From the NCBI RefSeq assembly GCF_014651915.1, contig NZ_BMXU01000003.1, positions 20,840 through 84,839 of the forward strand: 64,000 nt of DNA, given 5' to 3'. The notes beneath the pieces were generated by a model. The model saw only the letters and a program-made list of their open reading frames with translations, ran no database searches and was not told where the DNA came from. A program made the translations under genes and the position numbers. Within the stretch, counting starts at the first letter, position 1. Every line of letters begins with the position of its first letter. This document shows, in pieces, positions 45,369 through 54,127 of the stretch. This DNA comes from Parvularcula lutaonensis (GTDB lineage Bacteria; Pseudomonadota; Alphaproteobacteria; Caulobacterales; Parvularculaceae).

Positions 45369-46460
45369 TCAATCACGATCGGTGCCGGGAGTGCGTGGTG
45401 GTAGCGGTTTGCCAAGGTAATGGGGCTCGCGTCGCAACAGTTTGAAGACCGAGAATTCCAACAGCCTCACTGCCTCGGCAAAGCCGATCTTGGGTGCGGC
45501 CCGGTGTTCACGGCGGCGCGCGGGTATGGCTGCGTACCCGGCCATGAGACCATGGAAGGCTGCGCCTCGAGCGTCAGTCGGCAGCATACGGATCAGGAAG
45601 GCCAGGTCCGTCAACGCGCGGAACGGCAATAGCGGCCAAAACAGGCCCGCAGGCAGGTGCCGCGCCAGCAGCCATTGGCGATTGCGTTGACCGTGAAAGA
45701 CGGCGAAACGGCTCCGCCGCCCTGTGATCGCGGAGCCCTCATGGGCAACGACTGCATCAGCCAGCTGCACGGTCGGGTGCCCCGCAGCTCGCAGTCGCAA
45801 GCCGAGATCAAGGTCTTCGCAGTAGCAGAAGAAGCGTTCATCAAATCCCCCGAGGCTCAAGAACGCTTCTCGCTCGACCATCATCGCGGCGGCACAAGGC
45901 GACGCAACCAATTGGTCTGCCTTTGGAAGGCATTCACGTGATAGGCCATAGCCACCGCGATAGACGAGGCCCAAGGCATGGATCACATCGCCAGCTCCAT
46001 CGACCAAGCGAGGGTCACCGGCGTTTACCTGGAGCGAGCCGAAAACCTTCACCGCCGGAAATCGCAAGATCGCTTCGCTGAGCTTCTCGAGCCAATCGGG
46101 ATCCGGGTAAGCATCAGGGTTCAGCAGGAGCAGCCACTCGCCCTTGGCGTGCCTCGCTGCGGCATTGTTGCCGGCAGCGAAGCCAAGATTTGTCTCGGAC
46201 CTGATCAACCGCGAAGGAAATCGGAGACTGCTTAATCGGCTCTCAGCCTGATGATCCGATCCATCGGTGGAAGCGTTATCGAAGAGGACGAGTTCGAAGC
46301 TTTGTTCGGTTTGCGCCTCCAACGCTGCAAGCGTCTTGAGCAGCCGCGCGCCAGCGTTGAAGTTGATGACAAGGACCGACCAACGGACGCGATCACGACT
46401 CGCGGCGACGGCCGTTGCCGAAAGCCCGCGATCGTCGTTACCGGCCGGTCGGTCAGTCAC
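45369..46460 (-). CDS. Glycosyltransferase family 2 (rhamnosyltransferase-like)
   Basis: 363 residues from GTG 46460, which lies eight bases inside kdsA; the alternative TTG 46502 is less likely. GT-A motifs VLVINFNAGARLLKTLAALEAQ, VLFDNASTDGSD, NLGFAAGNNAAARHAKGEWLLLLNPDAYP; FFCYCEDLDLGLRLRAAGH is the acceptor region seen in WbbL-like enzymes. It overlaps the end of kdsA, so the two are coupled. Confidence 0.86.
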   Translation of the reverse strand: MTDRPAGNDDRGLSATAVAASRDRVRWSVLVINFNAGARLLKTLAALEAQTEQSFELVLFDNASTDGSDHQAESRLSSLRFPSRLIRSETNLGFAAGNNAAARHAKGEWLLLLNPDAYPDPDWLEKLSEAILRFPAVKVFGSLQVNAGDPRLVDGAGDVIHALGLVYRGGYGLSRECLPKADQLVASPCAAAMMVEREAFLSLGGFDERFFCYCEDLDLGLRLRAAGHPTVQLADAVVAHEGSAITGRRSRFAVFHGQRNRQWLLARHLPAGLFWPLLPFRALTDLAFLIRMLPTDARGAAFHGLMAGYAAIPARRREHRAAPKIGFAEAVRLLEFSVFKLLRREPHYLGKPLPPRTPGTDRD

Positions 46461-47325
46461 AGAAGCCGTGAAGAGAGCTTCGCTGTTTCGCGACCTCGTC
46501 AAGATCCTTCAGGTCACGGAGAAACGCTTCGAGCTTGCTGAGGTGGACCATGTTGGGGCCATCGGAGGGGGCATTGTCGGGGTCGGGATGCGTTTCGGCG
46601 AATATGCCGGCGACACCGACGGCGACGGCTGCGCGCGCGAGGGTCGGGACCATTTCGCGCTGGCCGCCCGAGCTGCTGCCCTGGCCGCCCGGCTGCTGGG
46701 CGGAGTGGGTTGCGTCGAAGATGACTGGCGCGCGGGTTTCCTCGGCCATGATCTTGAGGCCGCGATAATCCGTGACGAGCGTGTTGTAGCCGAAGCTGAC
46801 GCCGCGCTCGGTCACGAGGACGTTCGGATTGCCTGACCCTGTCACCTTCGCGACCACGTTCTTCATGTCCCAGGGCGCAAGGAACTGGCCCTTCTTGATC
46901 TTGATGACCCGGCCGGTCTGCGCTGCCGCGACCAGGAGGTCGGTCTGCCGGCAGAGGAAGGCCGGGATCTGGAGGACGTCCACAACCTCTCCCACGCGGG
47001 CGCACTGCTCCCGCTCGTGGATGTCGGTCAGGGTCGGCACGCCGAGCTTTTCCTTGATCTCCGCAAAGACCGGGAGGGCATCGTCTAGGCCCATTCCGCG
47101 CTGGGCCCCGAGGCTTGTACGGTTTGCCTTGTCAAAGCTCGTTTTGTAAACGAAACCAATCCCGAGGCGGTCGGTGATCTCCTTGATCGCGCTTGCCACC
47201 TCAAGGGCATGGTCGCGGCTCTCCATCTGGCAGGGGCCGGCGAACAGCATGAAGGGCTTGTCGTTACCGATAATCACGTCCCCCGCAGGCGCGGGGATGG
47301 TGACGGTGCTGTTGATCTGGTTCAT
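46453..47325 (-). CDS. kdsA: 3-deoxy-8-phosphooctulonate (Kdo-8-P) synthase
   Basis: 290 residues. Condenses phosphoenolpyruvate with arabinose-5-P for lipopolysaccharide core (Kdo) synthesis. LFAGPCQMES, YKTSFDKANRTS, TDIHE, PAFLCRQTDLL, IKKGQFLAPWDMKNV and DATHSAQQPGGQG are all in place. Two cysteines and a histidine at the metal positions allow a metal-dependent enzyme. Divergent from the isomerase gene that makes its substrate. Confidence 0.97.
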   Translation of the reverse strand: MNQINSTVTIPAPAGDVIIGNDKPFMLFAGPCQMESRDHALEVASAIKEITDRLGIGFVYKTSFDKANRTSLGAQRGMGLDDALPVFAEIKEKLGVPTLTDIHEREQCARVGEVVDVLQIPAFLCRQTDLLVAAAQTGRVIKIKKGQFLAPWDMKNVVAKVTGSGNPNVLVTERGVSFGYNTLVTDYRGLKIMAEETRAPVIFDATHSAQQPGGQGSSSGGQREMVPTLARAAVAVGVAGIFAETHPDPDNAPSDGPNMVHLSKLEAFLRDLKDLDEVAKQRSSLHGFCD

Positions 47326-47423
47326 AAGCTCGAACTCTCGAATTCCGGGCGGGTTCGTCCCCGCCGTGAGGGCGCTTGCTCGCCCCTTTTTATCGCGAGA
47401 TCAAGGACGCGAAGATCTGCCCT

Positions 47424-48401
47424 ATGACCACTGACATTCTCTCCATCGCTTCGGAAGTCCTGACCCTCGAGGAAGAGGGCCTGCGGACCCTGCGCGAGGA
47501 GATCGTGAATCCGACCTCGGCGCTGTCGCAAGCCTATCGCCGGACCCTCACGCTGATCGAGAAATGCGAGGGCCGGGTGATTATCTCCGGCATGGGCAAG
47601 TCCGGGCATATCGGGCGCAAGCTCGCTGCCACCTTTGCCTCGACGGGCACCCCTGCGAGCTTTGTCCACCCCGGCGAAGCGAGCCACGGCGATCTCGGCA
47701 TGATCGGCGACCGCGACATGGTCATCGCCATTTCCAATTCCGGCGAGACGCAGGAGCTCGGCGACCTGCTTGGCTACTGCCAGCGGTTCGACATCCCGCT
47801 GGTGGCGATCACCGGCGGGGCGGAAAGCGCGCTTGCGAAAGCGGCTGACGAGGTCCTTTTGCTCCCGAAAGCAGCTGAGGCCTGCCGTGAGACCAACGCG
47901 CCCACGACCTCGACCACGATGACGCTGGCCTTGGGCGACGTGCTGGCCGTGGCCATGCTGCGAAGCCGCGGCTTCGGCAGGGACGACTTCAAGATCTTCC
48001 ATCCGGGCGGGAAGCTCGGGGCCGCCCTCAAAAAGGTCGAGGACCTCGTCAAGGACCACAAGACCCTGCCCGTGGTGTCGAGCGGGATTCCTGTGATCGA
48101 GGCGATCGAGGTTCTCAACGATGCGGGCTTCGGCACGGTTGGGATCGTCGACAAGCAGGGCCTGCTGGTCGGCATCATCACCGATGGCGACCTCCGCCGT
48201 CACATCGGCATCGACCCGAAAGTCGAGACCGTGGACAACATCATGACGAAGCAGCCCAAAACGGTAACGCCGCACACCCTGGCGGCCGAGGCCCTGAACA
48301 TCATGACCTCGGGGAAGATCTCGGCGCTCTTCATCATCGAGGAAGGCAAACCCACGGGCCTGCTCCACATCCACGACCTCCTCAGCGTCGGGGTGATCTG
48401 A
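47424..48401 (+). CDS. kdsD: Arabinose-5-phosphate isomerase (KpsF/GutQ family)
   Basis: 325 residues from ATG 47424; an upstream frame from 47376 lacks a good start. SIS domain with VIISGMGKSGHIGRKLAATFASTGTPASFVHPGEASHGDLGM and SNSGETQELGD, then two CBS domains (about 205-320) that may bind a regulatory nucleotide. It makes arabinose-5-P from ribulose-5-P. Divergent from kdsA with a 98-base gap, so one control region may serve both. Confidence 0.95.
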   Translation: MTTDILSIASEVLTLEEEGLRTLREEIVNPTSALSQAYRRTLTLIEKCEGRVIISGMGKSGHIGRKLAATFASTGTPASFVHPGEASHGDLGMIGDRDMVIAISNSGETQELGDLLGYCQRFDIPLVAITGGAESALAKAADEVLLLPKAAEACRETNAPTTSTTMTLALGDVLAVAMLRSRGFGRDDFKIFHPGGKLGAALKKVEDLVKDHKTLPVVSSGIPVIEAIEVLNDAGFGTVGIVDKQGLLVGIITDGDLRRHIGIDPKVETVDNIMTKQPKTVTPHTLAAEALNIMTSGKISALFIIEEGKPTGLLHIHDLLSVGVI

Positions 48402-48411
48402 TCCTTGGCGC

Positions 48412-49572
48412 CTAGACCGCCGTCTTCACCGCCTCGATCACCCGGTCCTGGGTGTCTTCGTCCAGATACGGATGCATTGGCAGGCTGACGACGGTTTTCT
48501 TCTTGGCTTCGGTGACCGGAAGGCCGCCGGGGGCCTTCGGGAAGCGGCGGTAGGGGGCCTGTTCGTGCATCGGGACGGGGTAGTAGACGGCGCTCGGGAT
48601 GCCCTGTTCGGAGAGCTTCTTCTGGACAGCTTCGCGGTTCTCGACTTCGATCGTGTACTGCGCCCAGACCGACTGGTAGCCTTCCTTTACGAAGGGGACC
48701 TGCAGGACATGGCCTTCGAGGCCGGCATTGTAGCGGCGTGCCACTTTCTCGCGCAGCTCGATCTCCTCGGCGAAGATCGCGATCTTCTCGAGAAGGATCG
48801 CCGCCTGTATGGTGTCGAGGCGGCTGTTCATGCCGATCCGCGGGTTGAGGTATTTTGCTTCGTGGCCTGAATAACCCGCAGCGTCCATGTCCGCCTGGCT
48901 GGCCTTGCCGTGGATGCGGAGGCTGTCGAGGAGATCGGCGACCTCCTGGTCATTCGTCTGGATCGCGCCGCCATCGCCGTAGCAACCGAGGGGCTTGGCC
49001 GGAAAGAAGCTGGTGGTGACGACATCCGCCCATTCGATCGGGTGCTTGCCATCGATCGTGCAGCCGAAGCCCTGTGCTGAATCCGAGATCAGCTTGAGAC
49101 CGTGCTTTTCGCAGACCGCCTTGATCGCGGGATAGTCCGCAGGCTGACCGAACAGGTCGACAGCGATGACGGCCTTGGGGTTGAGCTCGCCTTTGGCCTT
49201 GACCTCTTCGATCGCGGCTTCGAGGGAGGCGGGGTCCATGTTGTAGGTCTCAGGGTCGATATCGACGAAGACCGGGCTGGCACCGAGCCACGGCACGACT
49301 TCCGCTGTCGCCGTGAAAGTGAAGCTGGGGCAGAAGACGGCATCTTTCGTGCGCAGCTCCCACGCCATCAGGGGCAGGGCCAGCGCTTCGGTGCCATTGG
49401 CGCAGCTGATCGAGTGCCTGGCGCCGGAGAAAGCGGACATCTTCTCTTCGAATTCGGAAACCTCGGGACCCATGATGAACCGGCCATGCTCGAGAACCCG
49501 TGCAATGGCGGCGTCGACTTTGTCGGCGATGCGCGCCCGCTGCGCCTGAAGATCGATGAACGCGATTCCCAT
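48412..49572 (-). CDS. Sugar aminotransferase, DegT/DnrJ/EryC1 family
   Basis: 386 residues from ATG 49572. PLP enzyme that adds an amino group to a nucleotide keto-sugar. N-terminus FIDLQAQRARI with HGRFIMGPEVSEFE, SCANGTEAL for phosphate binding, LISDSAQGFG (aspartate for the PLP ring) and PLP lysine in SFFPAKPLGCYGDGG. The FIDLQAQ start and pattern resemble WbpE/WlbC enzymes that act on UDP-3-keto sugars. It implies an amino sugar in the surface glycan. No partner dehydrogenase is visible in the window. Confidence 0.9.
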   Translation of the reverse strand: MGIAFIDLQAQRARIADKVDAAIARVLEHGRFIMGPEVSEFEEKMSAFSGARHSISCANGTEALALPLMAWELRTKDAVFCPSFTFTATAEVVPWLGASPVFVDIDPETYNMDPASLEAAIEEVKAKGELNPKAVIAVDLFGQPADYPAIKAVCEKHGLKLISDSAQGFGCTIDGKHPIEWADVVTTSFFPAKPLGCYGDGGAIQTNDQEVADLLDSLRIHGKASQADMDAAGYSGHEAKYLNPRIGMNSRLDTIQAAILLEKIAIFAEEIELREKVARRYNAGLEGHVLQVPFVKEGYQSVWAQYTIEVENREAVQKKLSEQGIPSAVYYPVPMHEQAPYRRFPKAPGGLPVTEAKKKTVVSLPMHPYLDEDTQDRVIEAVKTAV

Positions 49573-49926
49573 GAGAGCCTCCTTGGATTTTTCGTGGCGG
49601 TAAGCCCCGGAGCGAGGGCTGTCCAGCGCCTGGGGGTCACGCATTGCGGCGGCATGTTGCACGGCCGGGGGGCGTTCCGGGTGCGAAAGGACGGCCGGAA
49701 GCGCCGTCCTTTGCGAAGTCCCGGAGGTGCAAGGCGACTTGCGTGCCGAAGGTAGCCCGGCGGCGCCCCTTCGGGATGAGCGGGGCAGGGTTATGGAATC
49801 CCATGTCTTTTGAAAGCAAGCCTCGCATTCTCTTCATGCGTGCAGCGATGGCGCGGGACACGCACGCACTCGTGACCCCAAGGCCACCTTCACAGCGCTA
49901 CACCGTCACCCCTAGGGGTGAAGCCG
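49573..49926. other. Intergenic region before the HWE kinase gene
   Basis: 354 bases between divergent genes, without a convincing gene. A ten-base-pair hairpin AAAGGACGGC/GCCGTCCTTT lies at 49686-49712 and could act as a terminator or leader structure. At 49907-49920 CACCCCTAGGGGTG is a perfect palindrome that includes the only purine-rich ribosome site ahead of the kinase start. Confidence 0.45.
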
Positions 49927-51318
49927 ATGCAGGCACGCGCGAAACAGAACCATCTGGAGCAGGAGGTCGACGGGCTGCTGCACCAGCCGGGTGCGGCGCG
50001 CTTCCTCGACGATGTGGCCGTGGATGGCGTTTTGTATTGGGACCTTGAAAAACCGGACCAGCAGTGGGTCTCGCCGGGGTTCTGGGAGAGGCTCGGCTAT
50101 GAGAGCGGCCTCGACCTCAATGACGGGGCCAGTTGGCAAAGGCTTGTCTTCGCAGAAGACCATGCGCGGTTGCTCGAGAATTTCCGGCAACACTGCCTCG
50201 ACCCCGACACGCCCTTCGACCAGACGATTCGTGTCCGGAAGGCAGATGGCCATGTCGTGACAGTGCGTTGCCGCGGCACCGCGCTCCGGGAAGGTGGGAC
50301 GCCGGTCAGGATGCTAGGTGTGCAAACCATCTTGGACGAAACACAGGCCCCCCGGATCGACCGGCAGCTTTCCGAACTGATCGAAATGTCGGACGATGCC
50401 GTCATGGCCTGGTCCTTCAAGAAAGGCGTATGTCGCTGGAACGCCGGTGCGGAGAAGCTGTTCGGCGTGAGTGCAGCGCAGGCGGAAGGCCGCGATCCCG
50501 GCATCCTGACCGAAGCGATCTACCCCGAGCCGTGGCAAGAAATCAGCAGGAAGCTCTCTTCTGGCGAGCAATGGTCCGGCGAGGTCCAGAGGCGCGCCGC
50601 TGACGGACGGAGGATCTGCACGTCGGCCCGGCTTTCCCCGGTCGATATTGCAGGGGGAGATATCCTCGTCCTCGAAATCGACCGCGATATCACCGCCGAG
50701 CGCGAGGTGCGCGAGAAGCTGCGCGATCATAACCGCGAGCTCAATCACCGGGTGAAGAACCTGTTCGCCATTATCCAGGGGCTTATCGACCTCAGCGGCA
50801 CCGATGCTTCGGACCCCATCCTCCTGACGCGGAAGATCCAGGCGCGGATCTCGGCACTGGCCGCGGCGCATCTGGTTTCCATCGACGAGGAAGAGGTCCA
50901 GTCAATCTCCTTCATGGCGCTGCTCGAAGCCGTTCTTCGCCCCTATGACGAGCACAAGGAGCGCCTGTCGCTCGTTGGTGATCAGGTGCGGCTCCCGAAG
51001 CGGGCGGTGACCCCTGCGGGAATGATCTTCCACGAGCTCGCCACCAATGCGGTCAAGTATGGGGCCTGGTCGAGGCCGGGCGGCTCGATCGCCGTTGCGT
51101 GGGAGGAGATTGCAGGTCCTGGCGGCCAGCCGCGCCTGTCGGTGAGCTGGCGCGAGAATTTCGGCGAGACTGCAGGCGATGGCGGGATCGATGTCGAGGG
51201 CCTCGGCGTGCGGTTGATCAGGCAATCGGCGCGGCAGCTTGGCGGAACGGCTGCGTGGGAGTGGCAGTCGGAAGGATTGATGGTGACGCTCGAATTTCCG
51301 ATCGGAGACGAACGATAG
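49927..51318 (+). CDS. PAS-domain sensor histidine kinase, HWE/HisKA_2 type
   Basis: 463 residues from ATG 49927 (GTG 49918 also in frame). Two PAS-like sensor segments (about 30-145 and 150-265; VSPGFWERLGYES and CRWNAGAEKLFGVSAAQAEGRDP), then the HisKA_2 helix with His274 in LNHRVKNLFAIIQGLIDLS, and the ATPase domain HELATNAVKYGAWS. No membrane helix, so a soluble sensor, possibly of light or redox state through the first PAS. The receiver gene right after it is a likely partner. Confidence 0.9.
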   Translation: MQARAKQNHLEQEVDGLLHQPGAARFLDDVAVDGVLYWDLEKPDQQWVSPGFWERLGYESGLDLNDGASWQRLVFAEDHARLLENFRQHCLDPDTPFDQTIRVRKADGHVVTVRCRGTALREGGTPVRMLGVQTILDETQAPRIDRQLSELIEMSDDAVMAWSFKKGVCRWNAGAEKLFGVSAAQAEGRDPGILTEAIYPEPWQEISRKLSSGEQWSGEVQRRAADGRRICTSARLSPVDIAGGDILVLEIDRDITAEREVREKLRDHNRELNHRVKNLFAIIQGLIDLSGTDASDPILLTRKIQARISALAAAHLVSIDEEEVQSISFMALLEAVLRPYDEHKERLSLVGDQVRLPKRAVTPAGMIFHELATNAVKYGAWSRPGGSIAVAWEEIAGPGGQPRLSVSWRENFGETAGDGGIDVEGLGVRLIRQSARQLGGTAAWEWQSEGLMVTLEFPIGDER

Positions 51319-51713
51319 CACGGGATGCTGCGACGAAGAGCCTTTGTGGGCGGCGTGTTCTCGTGGTCGAGGACGAGGCCTTTGTCGCGCTTGCCATTGC
51401 CGGTGCGCTTGAGGACGAGGGCGCGGAAGTGGCGGGCCCGGCCGCAACGATTGGCGAGGCGTTGGACCTTGCCAAGGATGTCCCTTGCGATGCCGCGATT
51501 CTCGATATCGATCTCGGCGGGATCGATGTTTTTCCTGCCGCCGATGTCCTGCGGGCGAAGAGGGTGCCCTTTCTCTTCCATACAGGCCACGGCACGCGGC
51601 GCGAGCTGAAGCGCGATTATCCCGGCGCGCCGGTCTGCAAGAAACCCATGAGCATTCCGGACCTCGTGGGTCAGGTGGCGCGCCTGATCGAGGGCGGTGA
51701 CGAGACCGCCTGA
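51261..51713 (+). CDS. Single-domain response regulator
   Basis: Up to 150 residues; the receiver proper starts at RRVLVVEDEAFVALAIAGALEDEGAEV. Phospho-acceptor aspartate in AAILDIDLGG, switch Thr in FHTGHG, Lys in VCKKP. No output domain. The start is uncertain: GTG 51261 (or 51255) would overlap the kinase gene by about 58 bases, and nearer in-frame start codons are missing. It probably takes phosphate from the HWE kinase and may pass it on or act as a sink. Confidence 0.8.
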   Translation: MAVGRIDGDARISDRRRTIARDAATKSLCGRRVLVVEDEAFVALAIAGALEDEGAEVAGPAATIGEALDLAKDVPCDAAILDIDLGGIDVFPAADVLRAKRVPFLFHTGHGTRRELKRDYPGAPVCKKPMSIPDLVGQVARLIEGGDETA

Positions 51714-51716
51714 GGG

Positions 51717-53102
51717 TCAGCTTCCCAAAACGCGCGACCAGCGGGATGCGGCTTCCCGTGTGAAGGCTGGCCCGCCAGCGCTTTTCTTCCCGCGCACGCT
51801 GGCCTCGGGGGTGAGGGCGGCAAGGCGCTCTTCCGTCAGGAGCGGCGAGATCTTCCGGGCCTCATCGAGCGGGGCTTCGCTCAGCGTGCAGCCTTTCTCT
51901 TCGCAGAGGGCGACCAGCCTGCCGACGACCTCATGGGCCTCGCGGAAGGGCATGCCGTCCTTGGCGAGGCTGTCAGCGAGGTCCGTCGCGGTGGCGTAGC
52001 CTGCACCGGCATCTTCGGCCATGCGGTCCCGATTGATCGTCATCTCACGGACCATTCCTGCGGTGATAACAAGCGTCGCCTCCAAGGTTTCGAGCGCGTC
52101 CATGGTGACGGGTTTCGTTTCCTGCATGTCCTTGGCGTAGGCGAGGGCGAGGCCCTTCGTCTGGAGCGTCAAAGCCGTGAAGGCCCCGGCGAGGCGGCCG
52201 ACCTTGGCGCGGATGAGTTCCGCAGCGTCGGGGTTCCGCTTCTGGGGCATGATGGAGGAGCCGGTCGAGAAGCTCTCCGAGCATTTCCAGTAGCCGAACG
52301 GGGCGGAGGAGAAGGTGACGACTTCCTCGGCGTAGCGGGAGAGGGTGACCCCGCAGATCGTCGCTGCACTGACGGCTTCGAGGCAGAAGTCTCGCGCCGA
52401 GGCGGCGTCGAGGGAGTTGGCCATGGGGCGGGCGAAGCCGAGAGCTTTGGCCGTCATCTCCCGGTCGATGGGGTGGGGCGTGCCGCCAAGGGCTGCTGCG
52501 CCCAAGGGGCTTTCGTTCAAATGTTCCCGTGCGGAGAGAAGACGAAGGCGGTCGCGCTCCAGCATCTCGATATAGGCGAGGCAGTGATGGGCATAGGTGA
52601 CCGGCTGGGCGATCTGGAGGTGGGTGAAGCCCGGCATCAGGGCGTCGTGGCCCTGCTCGGCCTGGTGGAGGAAGGCTTTCTGCACCTCCCGGACGGCGGC
52701 GGCGCAGCGGTCGAGGGCGGCACGGGTCCAGAGCCGGAGGTCGGTGGCGACCTGATCGTTCCGTGAGCGTCCTGTGTGGAGCTTGCCCGCGACCTCTCCG
52801 ACGATCTCGCGCAGGCGGGCCTCGATATTCATGTGGACATCCTCGAGGGCGACGGACCATTCAAAGTTGCCCTCCTCGATCTCTCCTGAGACCTGGTCGA
52901 GGCCACGGACCAGCGTTTTCGCATCCTCCTCCGTGATGATCCCGGTCGCGCCGAGCATGCGGGCATGGGCCTTCGAACCCTCGATATCCTCGCGCCAGAG
53001 CTTGAGGTCGGCGTCGAGAGAATGGCCGAAGCGCTGGAAGGCTTCGGCGGGCCCGGCGGCGAAACGGCCACCCCAGAGCGGGTTCTTCTTGTCGCTGGTC
53101 AT
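51717..53102 (-). CDS. argH: Argininosuccinate lyase
   Basis: 461 residues. Last step of arginine synthesis, releasing fumarate. SGRSRNDQVATDLRLW-like start (TGRSRNDQVA), GFTHLQIAQPVTYAHH, and the fumarase-superfamily signature GSSIMPQKRNPD with the catalytic serine. Convergent with the response-regulator gene. The remaining arg genes follow on the opposite strand after a 2 kb gap. Confidence 0.96.
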   Translation of the reverse strand: MTSDKKNPLWGGRFAAGPAEAFQRFGHSLDADLKLWREDIEGSKAHARMLGATGIITEEDAKTLVRGLDQVSGEIEEGNFEWSVALEDVHMNIEARLREIVGEVAGKLHTGRSRNDQVATDLRLWTRAALDRCAAAVREVQKAFLHQAEQGHDALMPGFTHLQIAQPVTYAHHCLAYIEMLERDRLRLLSAREHLNESPLGAAALGGTPHPIDREMTAKALGFARPMANSLDAASARDFCLEAVSAATICGVTLSRYAEEVVTFSSAPFGYWKCSESFSTGSSIMPQKRNPDAAELIRAKVGRLAGAFTALTLQTKGLALAYAKDMQETKPVTMDALETLEATLVITAGMVREMTINRDRMAEDAGAGYATATDLADSLAKDGMPFREAHEVVGRLVALCEEKGCTLSEAPLDEARKISPLLTEERLAALTPEASVRGKKSAGGPAFTREAASRWSRVLGS

Positions 53103-53553
53103 GCTGTCGCCTTAGCGGGTGCAGCATGGGCTGGGTAGTGTGGGAGCAGCAGGAAAATCCATCCGTGGGTGGCGATTCCTTTCAGGCGCCCTGCCGCTTT
53201 GCTGTTCGAGGGCAGGGTGACAGGGGGCGGAGCGGACGGCAGGGCCACGCTTCGTAAGTTAGTTGTATGCGGGCTCTACCGTCCGATCCCGGCGTTCTAG
53301 CGAGGGGCCCACAGAGTATTTTAAGCCCTCGTCCTGACGCCACGGTTGTCATCCGTACACGCGCAGGAACACCGCCTGCCCGCCGGATTACGTGACGATC
53401 GGTCCGCCCTGTCTCTACCGGAAGTGGGGTCAGGATAGGGGATGGCGGAGGGGCGACGATAAGTCGGTGGCGGATGGCACCGGGGTCTGCCCTTCCGGGC
53501 CGGCGTGGACATTGTGGCGTCTTCCGCGCAGGATTTTACCGGGAGGGTGCCTT
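53103..53553. other. Intergenic region upstream of argH and the oxidoreductase remnant
   Basis: 451 bases between divergent argH and a broken oxidoreductase gene. No believable gene seen on either strand. It should hold the argH promoter. A GCCCTGC...GGCAGGG inverted repeat (about 53190-53217) has a long loop and no T run. GGGAGG at 53541-53546 is the ribosome site of the remnant. Confidence 0.4.
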
Positions 53554-54055
53554 ATGGACCGCCGGACACTTCTGAAGCTGATGGTTGCAAGCGCCGCTGC
53601 CGGGGCTTGCAGTGGCGAGGAGGCCGCTGGCCGGGGGATGCGGGTCGGCGTTGTCGGCGGCGGGATCGTGGGGGCCTCTGTTGCCTATCATCTGGCGCTT
53701 GGCGGCGCACGCCATGCGGCTCGAAGGGATGCCTTACGACTTCCCCTCGCAAGCCTTCGCGATGATGCATGCGGAGCGTATCATGGCCACCGCGGAGGAG
53801 TTCCTTCCCGGAGTTTCATCCGTACCGGTGGAGCAGGTGCTGATCGGCTGGCGACCCCTGCCGATCGACGGGCACCCGGTGCTCGGGGCTCCGGAGGGGA
53901 TGCCGGAAGCTTATCTCGCGGTGATGCATAGCGGCGTGTCGCTGGCGCCGATTGCCGGGAGCCTTGCGGCGCGGGAGATTCTCACGGGCGAGGAGGTTCC
54001 GACGCTCGGGCCCTACAGGCCGGACCGGCGCTTCGAGACGGTCCGGCGGTATTAG
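53554..54055 (+). pseudogene. FAD-dependent oxidoreductase (DAO type) remnant, internal deletion
   Basis: The first ~50 codons encode a Tat-type lipoprotein leader (MDRRTLLKLMVASAAAGAC, RR and lipobox AGAC) and a FAD-binding GxGxxG motif (VGVVGGGIVGASVAYHLA). Then the frame becomes nonsense. From about 53710 a different frame reads the C-terminus of the same family (RLEGMPYDFPSQAFAM, GWRPLPIDGHPVLGA, MHSGVSLAPIAGSLAAREIL) to the stop at 54055. A central part of some 250 residues is missing and the frames do not match, so the gene is dead. Confidence 0.8.
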
Positions 54056-54127
54056 GGGTTTGCAGCCCGAGGCTTCCGTCGCGGTCGATTATGGCTTATC
54101 GAAACTCGAAAAAACCGGGAGCACCCC

